Below are positions 14,969-22,164 of a stretch of DNA of 24,043 nucleotides, piece by piece. The position numbers and the translations under genes were made by a program. Numbering within the stretch: position 1 is the stretch's first letter; every line of letters starts with the position of its first letter. Source of the stretch: Sulfurimonas sp. (GTDB taxonomy: Bacteria; Campylobacterota; Campylobacteria; Campylobacterales; Sulfurimonadaceae); NCBI GenBank assembly GCA_027047745.1, contig JALTUB010000056.1, positions 1 to 24,043 on the forward strand, written 5' to 3'. The notes below the pieces were generated by a model. It did not search any database and was not told the DNA's origin. It saw only the letters and a program-made list of their open reading frames with translations.

Positions 14969-16931
14969 GACTCTTATCTTTATCTACCATAGTCGCATCA
15001 ACTTTTAACTCATCTTCTATGCTTTGAGTAACTGGTTCTACTTTAGATTCAATATTATTCTCTTTTTCAAAACCGATAATAATATCTCTAACCTCTTCAC
15101 CTGTAATATTCTCTTTTTTGTATAAAAGTGCTACCATTGATTCTATAGCATCCCCATACTCTTCAAGTCTCGCTACTACATTTTCATAATGCTCATTTAA
15201 AGATGATTTTATAAACTCATCCATCTCTTCAGCCATCTTTTCACTGTACTCACGAGTAGCTTGCTGTCCACCACCTAAAAATGATTGTCTAGACTTTTCT
15301 AAGACCATAAGTCCTGCTATATCACTCATTCCATAAGTTTGTACCATTGATTTGATAATATCAGTTGCACGCTCTAAATCATTACCTGCACCAGTAGAAA
15401 TCTCACCTATAAATACTTTCTCAGCAGCACGACCACCAAGGAGAACATCTACCTCTGCCCAGAGTTCATGTTGTTGCATCATAAACTTATCTTCTTCTGG
15501 TTTATTTAGTGTATATCCTAAGGCAGCTAAACCACGAGGAACGATAGAGACTTTAGAAACTTTTTTAGCACCAACAGTAGTTTCAGCTAAAAGTGCATGA
15601 CCACTCTCATGATAAGCAACAATTTTTTTCTCTTTCGGATTTATTCGACGAGATTTTTTCGCAAGTCCAGCAAGAGCTCTTTCAACTGATTCATACAAAT
15701 CTTTTTGTTTAACAGTTTTTTGACTTTTTCGACCAGCTAAAAGTGCCCCTTCATTAATAATATTTGCCAAGTCAGCACCTGCTAAACCAGCTGTAAGACG
15801 AGCAATTTCTTCTACATCAACATCTTTGTCCATTTTAACATCTTTCATATGCACATTAAGAATCTTGATACGACCTTCAAAATCAGGTTTATCTACAAGC
15901 ACTTGTCTGTCAAAACGACCAGGTCTCAGTAGTGCAGCGTCAAGTATTTCTGGTCTATTTGTTGCTGCAAGTATGATAACAGGGGTATCAGTTCCAAAAC
16001 CATCCATCTCAGCTAGAAGTTGGTTTAGCGTTTGTTCTCTCTCGTCATTTCCACCCATCTGAGCACCTGCTGCACGGCTTTTACCGATAGCATCAATCTC
16101 ATCAATAAAGATTATACTAGGAGCATCTTTTTTTGCCTGTTCAAACAAGTCACGGACACGAGCAGCACCAACACCAACAAACATCTCAATAAAACTAGAA
16201 CCACTTACTGAAAAAAATGGAACTTCTGCTTCACCTGCAACTGCTTTTGCGAGAAGTGTTTTACCTGTACCAGGAGAGCCTACAAGTAGAACACCTTTAG
16301 GTATCTTTGCACCTATCTCAACATAACGACCAGGGTATTTTAAGAAGTCAACTATCTCTTGAACTTCCTCTTTTGCCTCTTCTACACCAGCTACATCGTC
16401 AAACTTTGTATCTGGCTTTTCAGAACTAACCATCTTTTTAGAGTTACCCATACCAAGAAGACCACCACCCATACTCTTTTGCATTCGTCCAGCAAAGAAC
16501 ATCCATATTCCAATAATAAGTAAAAATGGAAATAACCAGCCAAACATCTCAGTAAACCAGTTTGTTTCACTAAAACCTGTATAATCAATACCTTGCTTAT
16601 CAAGTTCTTTAACTAACTCAGTATTACCTCTTATTATTCTCGTAGTATAAAGCTTTGTTCCATCTGTTGACATAGCCTTAATGTAACTTTGACCAATATC
16701 TACCTTACTCACACTTTTTGATTTTACTAATGAGTTTAGTTCCGAGTAACTTATCTGCTTTGTTCTTGTGTTGTTTGCAGTCATGACACCATTTGCACCA
16801 GTACCCTCACCAACTACAACCTTAAAAAGCAAGATTACAGCAACTGAAAAAATAGCAAATGTTATCAAGGGGTTTTGATTAAAAAAGTTATTATTATTAT
16901 TATTCTTATTATTATTATTATTGTCTGCCAT
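14958..16931 (-). CDS. ftsH: ATP-dependent zinc metalloprotease FtsH
   Basis: Membrane-anchored hexameric protease that extracts and degrades misfolded membrane proteins and regulators. The 657 residues run: poly-Asn N-terminus (4-15), TM helix 1 (about 22-41), periplasmic domain (about 45-128), TM helix 2 (about 131-148), AAA domain with Walker A GSPGTGKT (218-225), Walker B IIFIDEID (273-280) and the SRH with arginine finger region (about 325-342, RPGRFDR), and the peptidase domain with the zinc motif HESGH (441-445). Walker A has Ser where FtsH usually has Pro (GPPGTGKT). The start ATG follows the prmA stop by one base. The N-terminal Asn run is encoded by an AAT microsatellite. Confidence 0.97.
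   Translation of the reverse strand: MADNNNNNKNNNNNNFFNQNPLITFAIFSVAVILLFKVVVGEGTGANGVMTANNTRTKQISYSELNSLVKSKSVSKVDIGQSYIKAMSTDGTKLYTTRIIRGNTELVKELDKQGIDYTGFSETNWFTEMFGWLFPFLLIIGIWMFFAGRMQKSMGGGLLGMGNSKKMVSSEKPDTKFDDVAGVEEAKEEVQEIVDFLKYPGRYVEIGAKIPKGVLLVGSPGTGKTLLAKAVAGEAEVPFFSVSGSSFIEMFVGVGAARVRDLFEQAKKDAPSIIFIDEIDAIGKSRAAGAQMGGNDEREQTLNQLLAEMDGFGTDTPVIILAATNRPEILDAALLRPGRFDRQVLVDKPDFEGRIKILNVHMKDVKMDKDVDVEEIARLTAGLAGADLANIINEGALLAGRKSQKTVKQKDLYESVERALAGLAKKSRRINPKEKKIVAYHESGHALLAETTVGAKKVSKVSIVPRGLAALGYTLNKPEEDKFMMQQHELWAEVDVLLGGRAAEKVFIGEISTGAGNDLERATDIIKSMVQTYGMSDIAGLMVLEKSRQSFLGGGQQATREYSEKMAEEMDEFIKSSLNEHYENVVARLEEYGDAIESMVALLYKKENITGEEVRDIIIGFEKENNIESKVEPVTQSIEDELKVDATMVDKDKSHEK
16887..16922 (-). 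repeat. AAT trinucleotide microsatellite in the ftsH N-terminus
   Basis: On the coding strand there are five AAT codons, one AAG, five more AAT and one AAC, encoding Asn4-8, Lys9 and Asn10-15 of FtsH. Because the unit is three bases, slippage changes the length of the cytoplasmic tail without breaking the frame. The run begins three codons after the start ATG. Confidence 0.9.
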
Positions 16932-16932
16932 T

Positions 16933-17766
16933 TTATTTCTCTTCTTTTTGTAAAACTAAAGTTATCCACTCTTCTTGAGGGATTCTTTGTACTAATTTTA
17001 AATCTTTATAGTATGATAAAACTTTATCTTCATAGTTATTGAGTATTCCAGATAAAACCAATATACCATTTGCATCTAACAATGATTTTAAATCTTTTGC
17101 TATAAATGTCAGTACATCTGCAACAATATTTGCAACTACTACACTATATTTGTCACTACTTATAGATGATGAACCTTCCCAGATATTTGAATATTTTAGA
17201 TTGTTTAACTCTGCATTTTTTATGGAGTTTTCAACTGAAATAGGGTCTGTATCACAGGCATCGACTATAGCTCCTAACTTCATAGCAGCTATACTAAGTA
17301 TTCCACTTCCACAACCGACATCCAAAACTTTATCTGATGCTTTAACGAAAGTTGAAATAACGCGAAGACATGAAGCAGTCGTTGGATGATGTCCAGTGCC
17401 AAATGCTAAAGCAGGGTCAATAGCGATATTAATCAAATCTCTGTTTTCTTCATCCCAAGTTGGGTGAATATAAAATTTATCTATTGCTATGGGTTTTATA
17501 CTCTTTTGATAAGCTTTTACCCAATCACTATTTTGAAGTTTTGTTTGTACGCATTCAAGCTCTATTGTAGTTGAAAGTGCTTTTTGAAGTGCTTCGTTAA
17601 ACTGTTCTAAACCCCATATTATTGTATCAAGCTCATCTTCACTTCTGATTATAAAACCATTATCAGTCTCTTCAAAACCAACAGGTAAAGTATCTGATAA
17701 AAAGTCTAAAAACAGTGAATCATGAGATGAAACTTTTACTACTAACTCATAGTAATATTCATGCAT
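16933..17766 (-). CDS. prmA: Ribosomal protein L11 methyltransferase PrmA
   Basis: SAM-dependent enzyme that trimethylates ribosomal protein L11. In its 277 residues an N-terminal substrate-recognition domain (about 1-85) precedes the class I methyltransferase fold, with the FGTGHHPTT loop (about 121-129), motif I VLDVGCGSGILS (about 144-155), an acidic motif II and the VANIVADVL segment (about 209-217) in place of the NPPY-type motif. The FGTGHHPTT loop is diagnostic for PrmA. It is slightly shorter than E. coli PrmA (about 293). It starts 2 bases after cheY and ends 1 base before ftsH, so the three are one transcript. Confidence 0.95.
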   Translation of the reverse strand: MHEYYYELVVKVSSHDSLFLDFLSDTLPVGFEETDNGFIIRSEDELDTIIWGLEQFNEALQKALSTTIELECVQTKLQNSDWVKAYQKSIKPIAIDKFYIHPTWDEENRDLINIAIDPALAFGTGHHPTTASCLRVISTFVKASDKVLDVGCGSGILSIAAMKLGAIVDACDTDPISVENSIKNAELNNLKYSNIWEGSSSISSDKYSVVVANIVADVLTFIAKDLKSLLDANGILVLSGILNNYEDKVLSYYKDLKLVQRIPQEEWITLVLQKEEK

Positions 17767-17768
17767 TA

Positions 17769-18140
17769 CTATGAGACACCCATTACAGCACTAAGTTTTT
17801 CTTTAAGCACTTGTGGAGTAAATGGTTTTACTATGTAATTGTTCACACCAGCTTTAAGTGCTGTTATAACCTCAGCCTTACCACCTTCAGTAGTTACCAT
17901 AATGATAGGCGTATCTACAAAACGATCATCTGCACGCACTTTTTTAACAAGTTCAAGACCATTCATCTCTGGCATATTCCAATCTGTAATAAGCATCTCA
18001 ATATCTGGGTTAGCGTCCATCTGAGCCCAACCCTCAACGCCATCAGCACCTTCTAGAACATCTTTATAACCTAAACGGGATAAAGTATTTTTAATAATAC
18101 GACGCATTGTAGAACTGTCATCAACAACAAGTAATTTCAA
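17769..18140 (-). CDS. cheY: Chemotaxis response regulator CheY
   Basis: Single-domain receiver of 123 residues that carries the chemotaxis signal from CheA to the flagellar switch (FliM/FliN). All key residues are present: Asp7 and Asp8 (Mg site), phospho-acceptor Asp53 in LITDWNMPEMNG, Thr83 in MVTTEG, Tyr102 in NNYIVKPF and Lys105. No output domain follows. The start codon is TTG at 18140-18138, with AGGAT as ribosome site and spacing of 5; no in-frame ATG lies upstream, and homologues begin at exactly MKLLVVDDSS. It is the first gene of the cheY-prmA-ftsH-Psd-like operon, not next to other che genes, as I recall for Campylobacter and Helicobacter. Confidence 0.96.
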   Translation of the reverse strand: MKLLVVDDSSTMRRIIKNTLSRLGYKDVLEGADGVEGWAQMDANPDIEMLITDWNMPEMNGLELVKKVRADDRFVDTPIIMVTTEGGKAEVITALKAGVNNYIVKPFTPQVLKEKLSAVMGVS

Positions 18141-18181
18141 TTGAAATCCTTTTTTTTTATAATTTACATAATTTTAGTGCT

Positions 18182-18190
18182 ATAATATCA
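18182..18190 (-). promoter_or_regulatory. Probable extended -10 promoter for cheY
   Basis: In the minus sense the sequence TGATATTAT fits the extended -10 pattern TGnTATAAT with one mismatch. It lies about 41 bases before the cheY TTG, in the very AT-rich 70-base gap after hisA. No clear -35 box or hairpin terminator is seen in this gap. Confidence 0.4.
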
Positions 18191-18210
18191 AATATTTGTT
18201 TATTTTAATA

Positions 18211-18921
18211 TTAATTTAACATTTTAAACATCTTAGCAAGGTCTAATTTCCCCTCATAATATGCTTTACCAATTATAACACCATCAACTTCTTTTGTATC
18301 TATTAAGGACTTTATATCATTCTCATCCTTTACACCACCACTAGCTATAGTGCTAACTCCACTAGCTCTAGCGATGTCAAGTGTAAAATCAACATTAACA
18401 CCACTTAGAGTGCCATCTTTTCCAACATCTGTACATATAATAGCCTCAACTCCTGCATTAGCAAATTCTTTTGCCAAATCAGTTGCCCTCATGGAAGAAA
18501 CTTCACCCCATCCCTCAACTGCTACAAAGCCATCAATCGCATCTATTCCTACTGCTATTGGGTATTTTGCTGCCATATCTTTAACAAATTGTGGTTTTTT
18601 TACAGCTATTGAGCCTAAGATAATTCTATCAATACCAATACCGAGCATCTTTTGGATAGTCTCTTCATCTCTTATCCCACCACCAAGTTCAAGTTTTACA
18701 TTGCAATTCTCACGAATTTTAATAATCTGTTCTAAGTTTTTAGGCTCTCCTGCAAAAGCACCATTAAGATCAACTAAATGAACCCACTCAGCACCCATCT
18801 CTTCAAACTTTTTCACAAGTTCATAAGGCTCATTTGAGTATATTTTTGCACTATCCATAAGACCTTTTGTAAGTCTAACTGCTTTTCCATCTTTTAAATC
18901 TATCGCTGGGTATAAAGTCAT
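18211..18921 (-). CDS. hisA: Phosphoribosyl-formimino-AICAR ribotide isomerase HisA
   Basis: TIM-barrel isomerase of histidine synthesis that performs an Amadori rearrangement of ProFAR to PRFAR, the substrate of HisF/HisH. At 236 residues it is full length. Catalytic Asp8 (YPAIDLKDGKAVRL) and Asp127 (VGIDAIDG) are present, with the phosphate-binding loops LELGGGIRD (77-85) and IASGGV (near 195). The ATG has an AAGGA ribosome site. In relatives I recall hisH immediately before hisA; here two foreign-looking genes lie between them, 26 bases upstream of hisA. hisF is not in the window. Confidence 0.96.
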   Translation of the reverse strand: MTLYPAIDLKDGKAVRLTKGLMDSAKIYSNEPYELVKKFEEMGAEWVHLVDLNGAFAGEPKNLEQIIKIRENCNVKLELGGGIRDEETIQKMLGIGIDRIILGSIAVKKPQFVKDMAAKYPIAVGIDAIDGFVAVEGWGEVSSMRATDLAKEFANAGVEAIICTDVGKDGTLSGVNVDFTLDIARASGVSTIASGGVKDENDIKSLIDTKEVDGVIIGKAYYEGKLDLAKMFKMLN

Positions 18922-18947
18922 TTTTTTTCCTTCTTAATTATATTATT

Positions 18948-19514
18948 CTAAAATAAATTTTGTAACTTCTCTTTGAACTCATCAAAATTTTTATGCTTAA
19001 AATTATAAGGTGTATTTGGATAAGCAAGCTTATAGAGCTGTCTTAAAAGTGCTTTATCATTTCCTTTTGCCTTAAATTCACTACATTGTAAAAAACCATC
19101 TATACACTCTTTTTGTTCTAATGGTATTGTTGATAAAAGCAAAGATTCAATATTACCTATTTTCTTTATTGGATTACAACTTATATAAAAATCAGATACA
19201 CTATATAATTCTAAATCAAACAAAATAGTTTTCAAACTTTTACCTGTATTTATATATCCACCAAAAAAATTATCATTTTCTTCATTATCAGCATCTAAGA
19301 CAAAAAGAATCTTTTCAATCTCTTGTTCTGTAATTGCTAAATGTAAATTTTTATACACTTTATAATCTTTTTTAAAAAAGTTACTTTTACTGCCAAAACC
19401 ATAAAATTCAACTCGATTTATATCTAAGTCCAAATCTTTAAGCAAAAGTTTTATTATCTCACTATCTAAAGATTTTCCTGTATGTCCTTCATGGCAAATG
19501 GCTAGCTTTACCAT
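18948..19514 (-). CDS. Small TOPRIM-domain protein (DUF3226-like), partner of the upstream ATPase
   Basis: A 188-residue protein that fits the TOPRIM fold: an N-terminal strand ending in Glu9 (ICHEGHTGKSLD), a central strand with Asp74 and Asp76 (ILFVLDADNE), then KIGNIESLLL (118-127) and a C-terminal KAKGNDKALLRQLY segment (148-161), all resembling DUF3226 proteins (usual pattern EG..D, DxD, G.LEdLLL, K..kall). Glu plus DxD are the metal-binding residues of TOPRIM nucleases and primases, so nuclease activity is possible but not shown. It overlaps the ATPase gene by 7 bases, with GAGGT as ribosome site inside that gene, so the two are coupled. OLD, PARIS and AbiL/Rlo-type systems also pair an AAA/ABC ATPase with a TOPRIM or RloB-like partner. 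The assignment to DUF3226 is from motif memory. Confidence 0.72.
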   Translation of the reverse strand: MVKLAICHEGHTGKSLDSEIIKLLLKDLDLDINRVEFYGFGSKSNFFKKDYKVYKNLHLAITEQEIEKILFVLDADNEENDNFFGGYINTGKSLKTILFDLELYSVSDFYISCNPIKKIGNIESLLLSTIPLEQKECIDGFLQCSEFKAKGNDKALLRQLYKLAYPNTPYNFKHKNFDEFKEKLQNLF

Positions 19515-20542
19515 CCCCTTACCTCATGGGTATTTTCTATACTACTTTGTAACATCTCATAATCTCTAACACCAGCCATAATTTTTCCATCATCAAGTTG
19601 TGTCATTTTTATATAGCTGACAGATTTATCTTGCAACTCTTTAGAAACTCTTGCATAAGACTCTATAAACTCCTTAGAGTGTGTTGTTGCAAAAATTTGT
19701 ACACTATTTACTTTAGACAAATGAAAAATGATTTTCCACATTGCATCAAATTTTGTATAATGTACTCCATTTTCTAATTCATCTAAAAAAACAACTCTTT
19801 TTTTATCATATAAAATTGTAAGTATAATATTTATAAAGTTTTTTACACCATCCCCATACTCTGATAATTTGTATGGTTTTTTCTCCTTATCAAATAAGAG
19901 TATATCTTCGTCAGTCATATCAATTTTACTGATATTAAACAACTCATTTAGGTAGCCATCTAACTCATCATTTTTATCATCTTTTTTTATCTTGCTCAAA
20001 AGCTTTTTAATACTTGTCTGATTATTATTGCACATTGTCACAAACTTATAAAAACCGACTTCAGGCATAGCATTTTTTTTCTCTTTAAGTTGGTAAAAAT
20101 ATCTATTTTCTTCATATTTATATACCTTAAAAGAGCCATCATTCCAGTAGTTGTGTTTTTGAAATCTATGTGGAGAAACTATATTGTCTTCAACAAGTAA
20201 TTTATATCTATGAGGAACCTCAATCTCTAAGTTTGAGAAAGTATTTAAACTTACTGCACCTGACACCCAAGAAAGCAAAAAGTCAATACTATTTCTATTT
20301 ATTTGTAAAGATAAAAAACTCTTAATTATTTCAAAATATAACTTTTCTCTCTCTAAATTTTCCTCTTCTATTTGATAGAAATTTTGTAGATTAGACATCA
20401 AATAAAGTGCCTCAAGGAAAGCTGTTTTACCTACATTGTTTTTTCCACCTATAAGATTAATACGCGCAAAATCTTTTGCTTTAAAATTTTGTAAAGATTT
20501 ATATCGCTGTATTATTATTTCCCTTATAAAGTGGTCTTCCAT
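19508..20542 (-). CDS. AAA/ABC-type ATPase (AAA_15/AAA_21-like), likely defence component
   Basis: A 344-residue SMC/ABC-class ATPase: Walker A GGKNNVGKT (32-40), an ABC-signature-like SEYGDGVKN (227-235), Walker B RVVFLDELENGVH (249-261) and the switch His288 in ATTHSKEF. Between Walker A and the signature is a roughly 180-residue helical insert (about 50-225), charged and AT-rich, probably the coiled-coil or partner-binding part. No TOPRIM domain is fused at the C-terminus (unlike OLD or GajA); it is supplied by the next gene. The ATG has an AGGAA ribosome site and lies 9 bases after hisH. Spot counts of single 60-base lines give 15-27% GC here against 35-47% in hisA and hisH, which hints at transfer. 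Function is inferred only from this architecture. Confidence 0.8.
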   Translation of the reverse strand: MEDHFIREIIIQRYKSLQNFKAKDFARINLIGGKNNVGKTAFLEALYLMSNLQNFYQIEEENLEREKLYFEIIKSFLSLQINRNSIDFLLSWVSGAVSLNTFSNLEIEVPHRYKLLVEDNIVSPHRFQKHNYWNDGSFKVYKYEENRYFYQLKEKKNAMPEVGFYKFVTMCNNNQTSIKKLLSKIKKDDKNDELDGYLNELFNISKIDMTDEDILLFDKEKKPYKLSEYGDGVKNFINIILTILYDKKRVVFLDELENGVHYTKFDAMWKIIFHLSKVNSVQIFATTHSKEFIESYARVSKELQDKSVSYIKMTQLDDGKIMAGVRDYEMLQSSIENTHEVRGW

Positions 20543-20551
20543 TCTACATTC

Positions 20552-21163
20552 CTATAAGTTAATAAAATTTTCAATTATTTTAAGTCCATTTTCATGGCTT
20601 TTTTCTGGATGTGGTTGTATTCCTAGTACATTGTCACATGCTACTGCTGAAGTAAACTTGTAGCCATAATTAGTTTGACCTATAATATCTTTTTCGTTTG
20701 TACAATTAACATGATATGTATGTACAAAGTAAAGATAATGCTCTTCGTCTAAGTTTTTAAAAAGAGGATGATTTTTTGTAAACATTCTATTCCACCCCAT
20801 ATGAGGTACTTTTAAAGGTTCACTAAAAGCAGTTGTATCAAAAGCAGTTACATTTCCTTTTATAAGTCCTAGTCCTTCATGCTCTCCAAACTCTTCACTA
20901 CTCTCAAAAAGTAACTGCATGCCAAGGCAGATGCCAAGCATGTATTTTCCACTATGGGCAAAATCTTTCAAGGCTTCTACCATATCTCTCTCTTTAAGAT
21001 GCTCCATCGCATCACCAAATGCACCAACTCCTGGTAAAACGAGTTTATCATAATCTTTAAACTTTTGTGGGTCACTCACAACAACTGTATCTTTACCAAG
21101 TTTAGCAAAAGCATTTTTCACACTTGCTAAGTTTCCCATGTTATAATCAACGATAGCAATCAT
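20552..21163 (-). CDS. hisH: Imidazole glycerol phosphate synthase, glutaminase subunit HisH
   Basis: Class I glutamine amidotransferase that supplies ammonia to HisF for imidazole ring formation. The 203 residues carry the catalytic triad Cys79 (LGICLGMQLL), His185 and Glu187 (GIQPHPEKS), plus the VGAFGDAM loop (46-53). The family usually has Phe where this protein has Pro184. The ATG overlaps the stop of the upstream PglG-like gene as ATGA. The glutaminase partner HisF is not in the window; the next genes are the ATPase/TOPRIM cassette and then hisA. Confidence 0.95.
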   Translation of the reverse strand: MIAIVDYNMGNLASVKNAFAKLGKDTVVVSDPQKFKDYDKLVLPGVGAFGDAMEHLKERDMVEALKDFAHSGKYMLGICLGMQLLFESSEEFGEHEGLGLIKGNVTAFDTTAFSEPLKVPHMGWNRMFTKNHPLFKNLDEEHYLYFVHTYHVNCTNEKDIIGQTNYGYKFTSAVACDNVLGIQPHPEKSHENGLKIIENFINL

Positions 21164-22062
21164 TTATCAAGTTCACCTTTTGTAAATTTTATATAAACTG
21201 CTAAGCTTAAAATCAAGATACCGACACCAGCGATTATATACATAGCATAAATCAGTTCATTTGGGTCTGTGATAGCAAATTTAAAAACAAGCATAAGTGC
21301 TTCGATAGACAAAGCGATAATAATAGAGCCTAAAAACTTCACCATTGTTTTATGAGGACCAGACACATGACTACCCTTACTCCAACCTAACATCTCTTCT
21401 TCTATAAGTGTTTTAGACAAGTCAAAAATAGCTAAAGCGAGAGTTAGTAAAATAGTAGCTTCAAAAACATATTTTATATCAAAATTACCAGGTGTTATAT
21501 CATGTAAAAAGAAACTTTCAACACCTTTTACGAACAAAAGAAGAGCAACTGCCATCAAAGCAAAGGCAAAAAGTGAATAAGTAAATTTAAAAAAGTTTGT
21601 AAAAACACGCTCTAGTGTATTCATGTTAGATACAGCAAGAACCTCTTCAAGTGGCATATCTAAACAAGCGACACCTTGCAGTTTATCATCAGAATAAACT
21701 GCTTTAGATATAGTAACACAGAGTCCATCTCGCGAGAAACTAGATGGATATGGATCAGTTATCTCACATTTTTTACTTCTTATAGCTTTATAAAAATATG
21801 CTTTATCACTTCTATCTTCTCCAGAGTTATCTATCTTTTCTCTATTTGAATAAGTAGCTGTTGCTTGAACACCATGAGCATCGAGAACATAGATACCTTC
21901 AGCGTTTTTAACACTTGATTTCACTTCAATAAGCCTACTCAGAAGGTTCTCTTTAGTGTATGCTTCAAAGTCACTGGATATATGTTTAGCAAATATATTA
22001 CAAAAATAATTTTTAGCTTTTTTTCTACCAGCTAAAAACTCTTGCATGTTTCCTTTTGACAT
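21160..22062 (-). CDS. PglG-like membrane protein with PDC/Cache-type sensor domain
   Basis: From the ATG at 22062 it is 300 residues. The N-terminal half is a PDC/Cache-like fold (about 55-145): IYVLDAHGVQ (57-66), SDKAYFYKAI (85-94), DPYPSSFSRDGLCVTISKAV (103-122) and LQGVACLDMPLEE (128-140). Four membrane helices follow (about 160-180, 199-218, 242-263, 270-292). No helix precedes the sensor and no kinase, GGDEF or MCP output follows. Length and layout match my memory of C. jejuni PglG, a protein of unknown role near the N-glycosylation genes. I prefer 22062 over ATGs at 22080 and 22047 because AAGGA lies 7 bases before it. The stop overlaps hisH as ATGA. A TATAAA (minus sense, 22110-22105) may be its -10 box. 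Confidence 0.65.
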   Translation of the reverse strand: MSKGNMQEFLAGRKKAKNYFCNIFAKHISSDFEAYTKENLLSRLIEVKSSVKNAEGIYVLDAHGVQATATYSNREKIDNSGEDRSDKAYFYKAIRSKKCEITDPYPSSFSRDGLCVTISKAVYSDDKLQGVACLDMPLEEVLAVSNMNTLERVFTNFFKFTYSLFAFALMAVALLLFVKGVESFFLHDITPGNFDIKYVFEATILLTLALAIFDLSKTLIEEEMLGWSKGSHVSGPHKTMVKFLGSIIIALSIEALMLVFKFAITDPNELIYAMYIIAGVGILILSLAVYIKFTKGELDK

Positions 22063-22148
22063 ATCATTTTCCTTCTTCATAATTTATGCAGATAGTTTAG
22101 CAAGTTTATACTAATATATGGCTTTAAAGAGAACACTAACTATGCTCC

Positions 22149-22157
22149 TGATATAAT
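22149..22157 (+). promoter_or_regulatory. Perfect extended -10 promoter of waaC, possibly giving a leaderless mRNA
   Basis: TGATATAAT matches the extended -10 consensus TGnTATAAT exactly. Seven bases separate it from the ATG at 22165, so transcription would start at or next to that ATG. No -35 hexamer or ribosome-binding site is visible. Confidence 0.6.
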
Positions 22158-22164
22158 GTCAAAG

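Noticed and set aside
18141..18210. AT-rich gap between hisA and cheY as a possible small RNA or terminator
   Set aside because: I see no GC-rich stem and no bounded RNA-like structure; the only supportable element is the extended -10 box for cheY.
18350..18781. A 143-codon open frame on the plus strand over hisA
   Set aside because: Antisense to an intact hisA with all catalytic residues; Ser/Pro/Ile-rich composition is typical of a shadow.
21160..22062. Chemoreceptor or sensor kinase call for the PDC-containing protein
   Set aside because: No HAMP, methyl-accepting, histidine kinase, GGDEF or EAL motif follows the sensor-like domain; only membrane helices do.
22062..22080. Start of the PglG-like gene at the first ATG (22080)
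   Set aside because: No ribosome site precedes it, whereas AAGGA sits 7 bases before the ATG at 22062.
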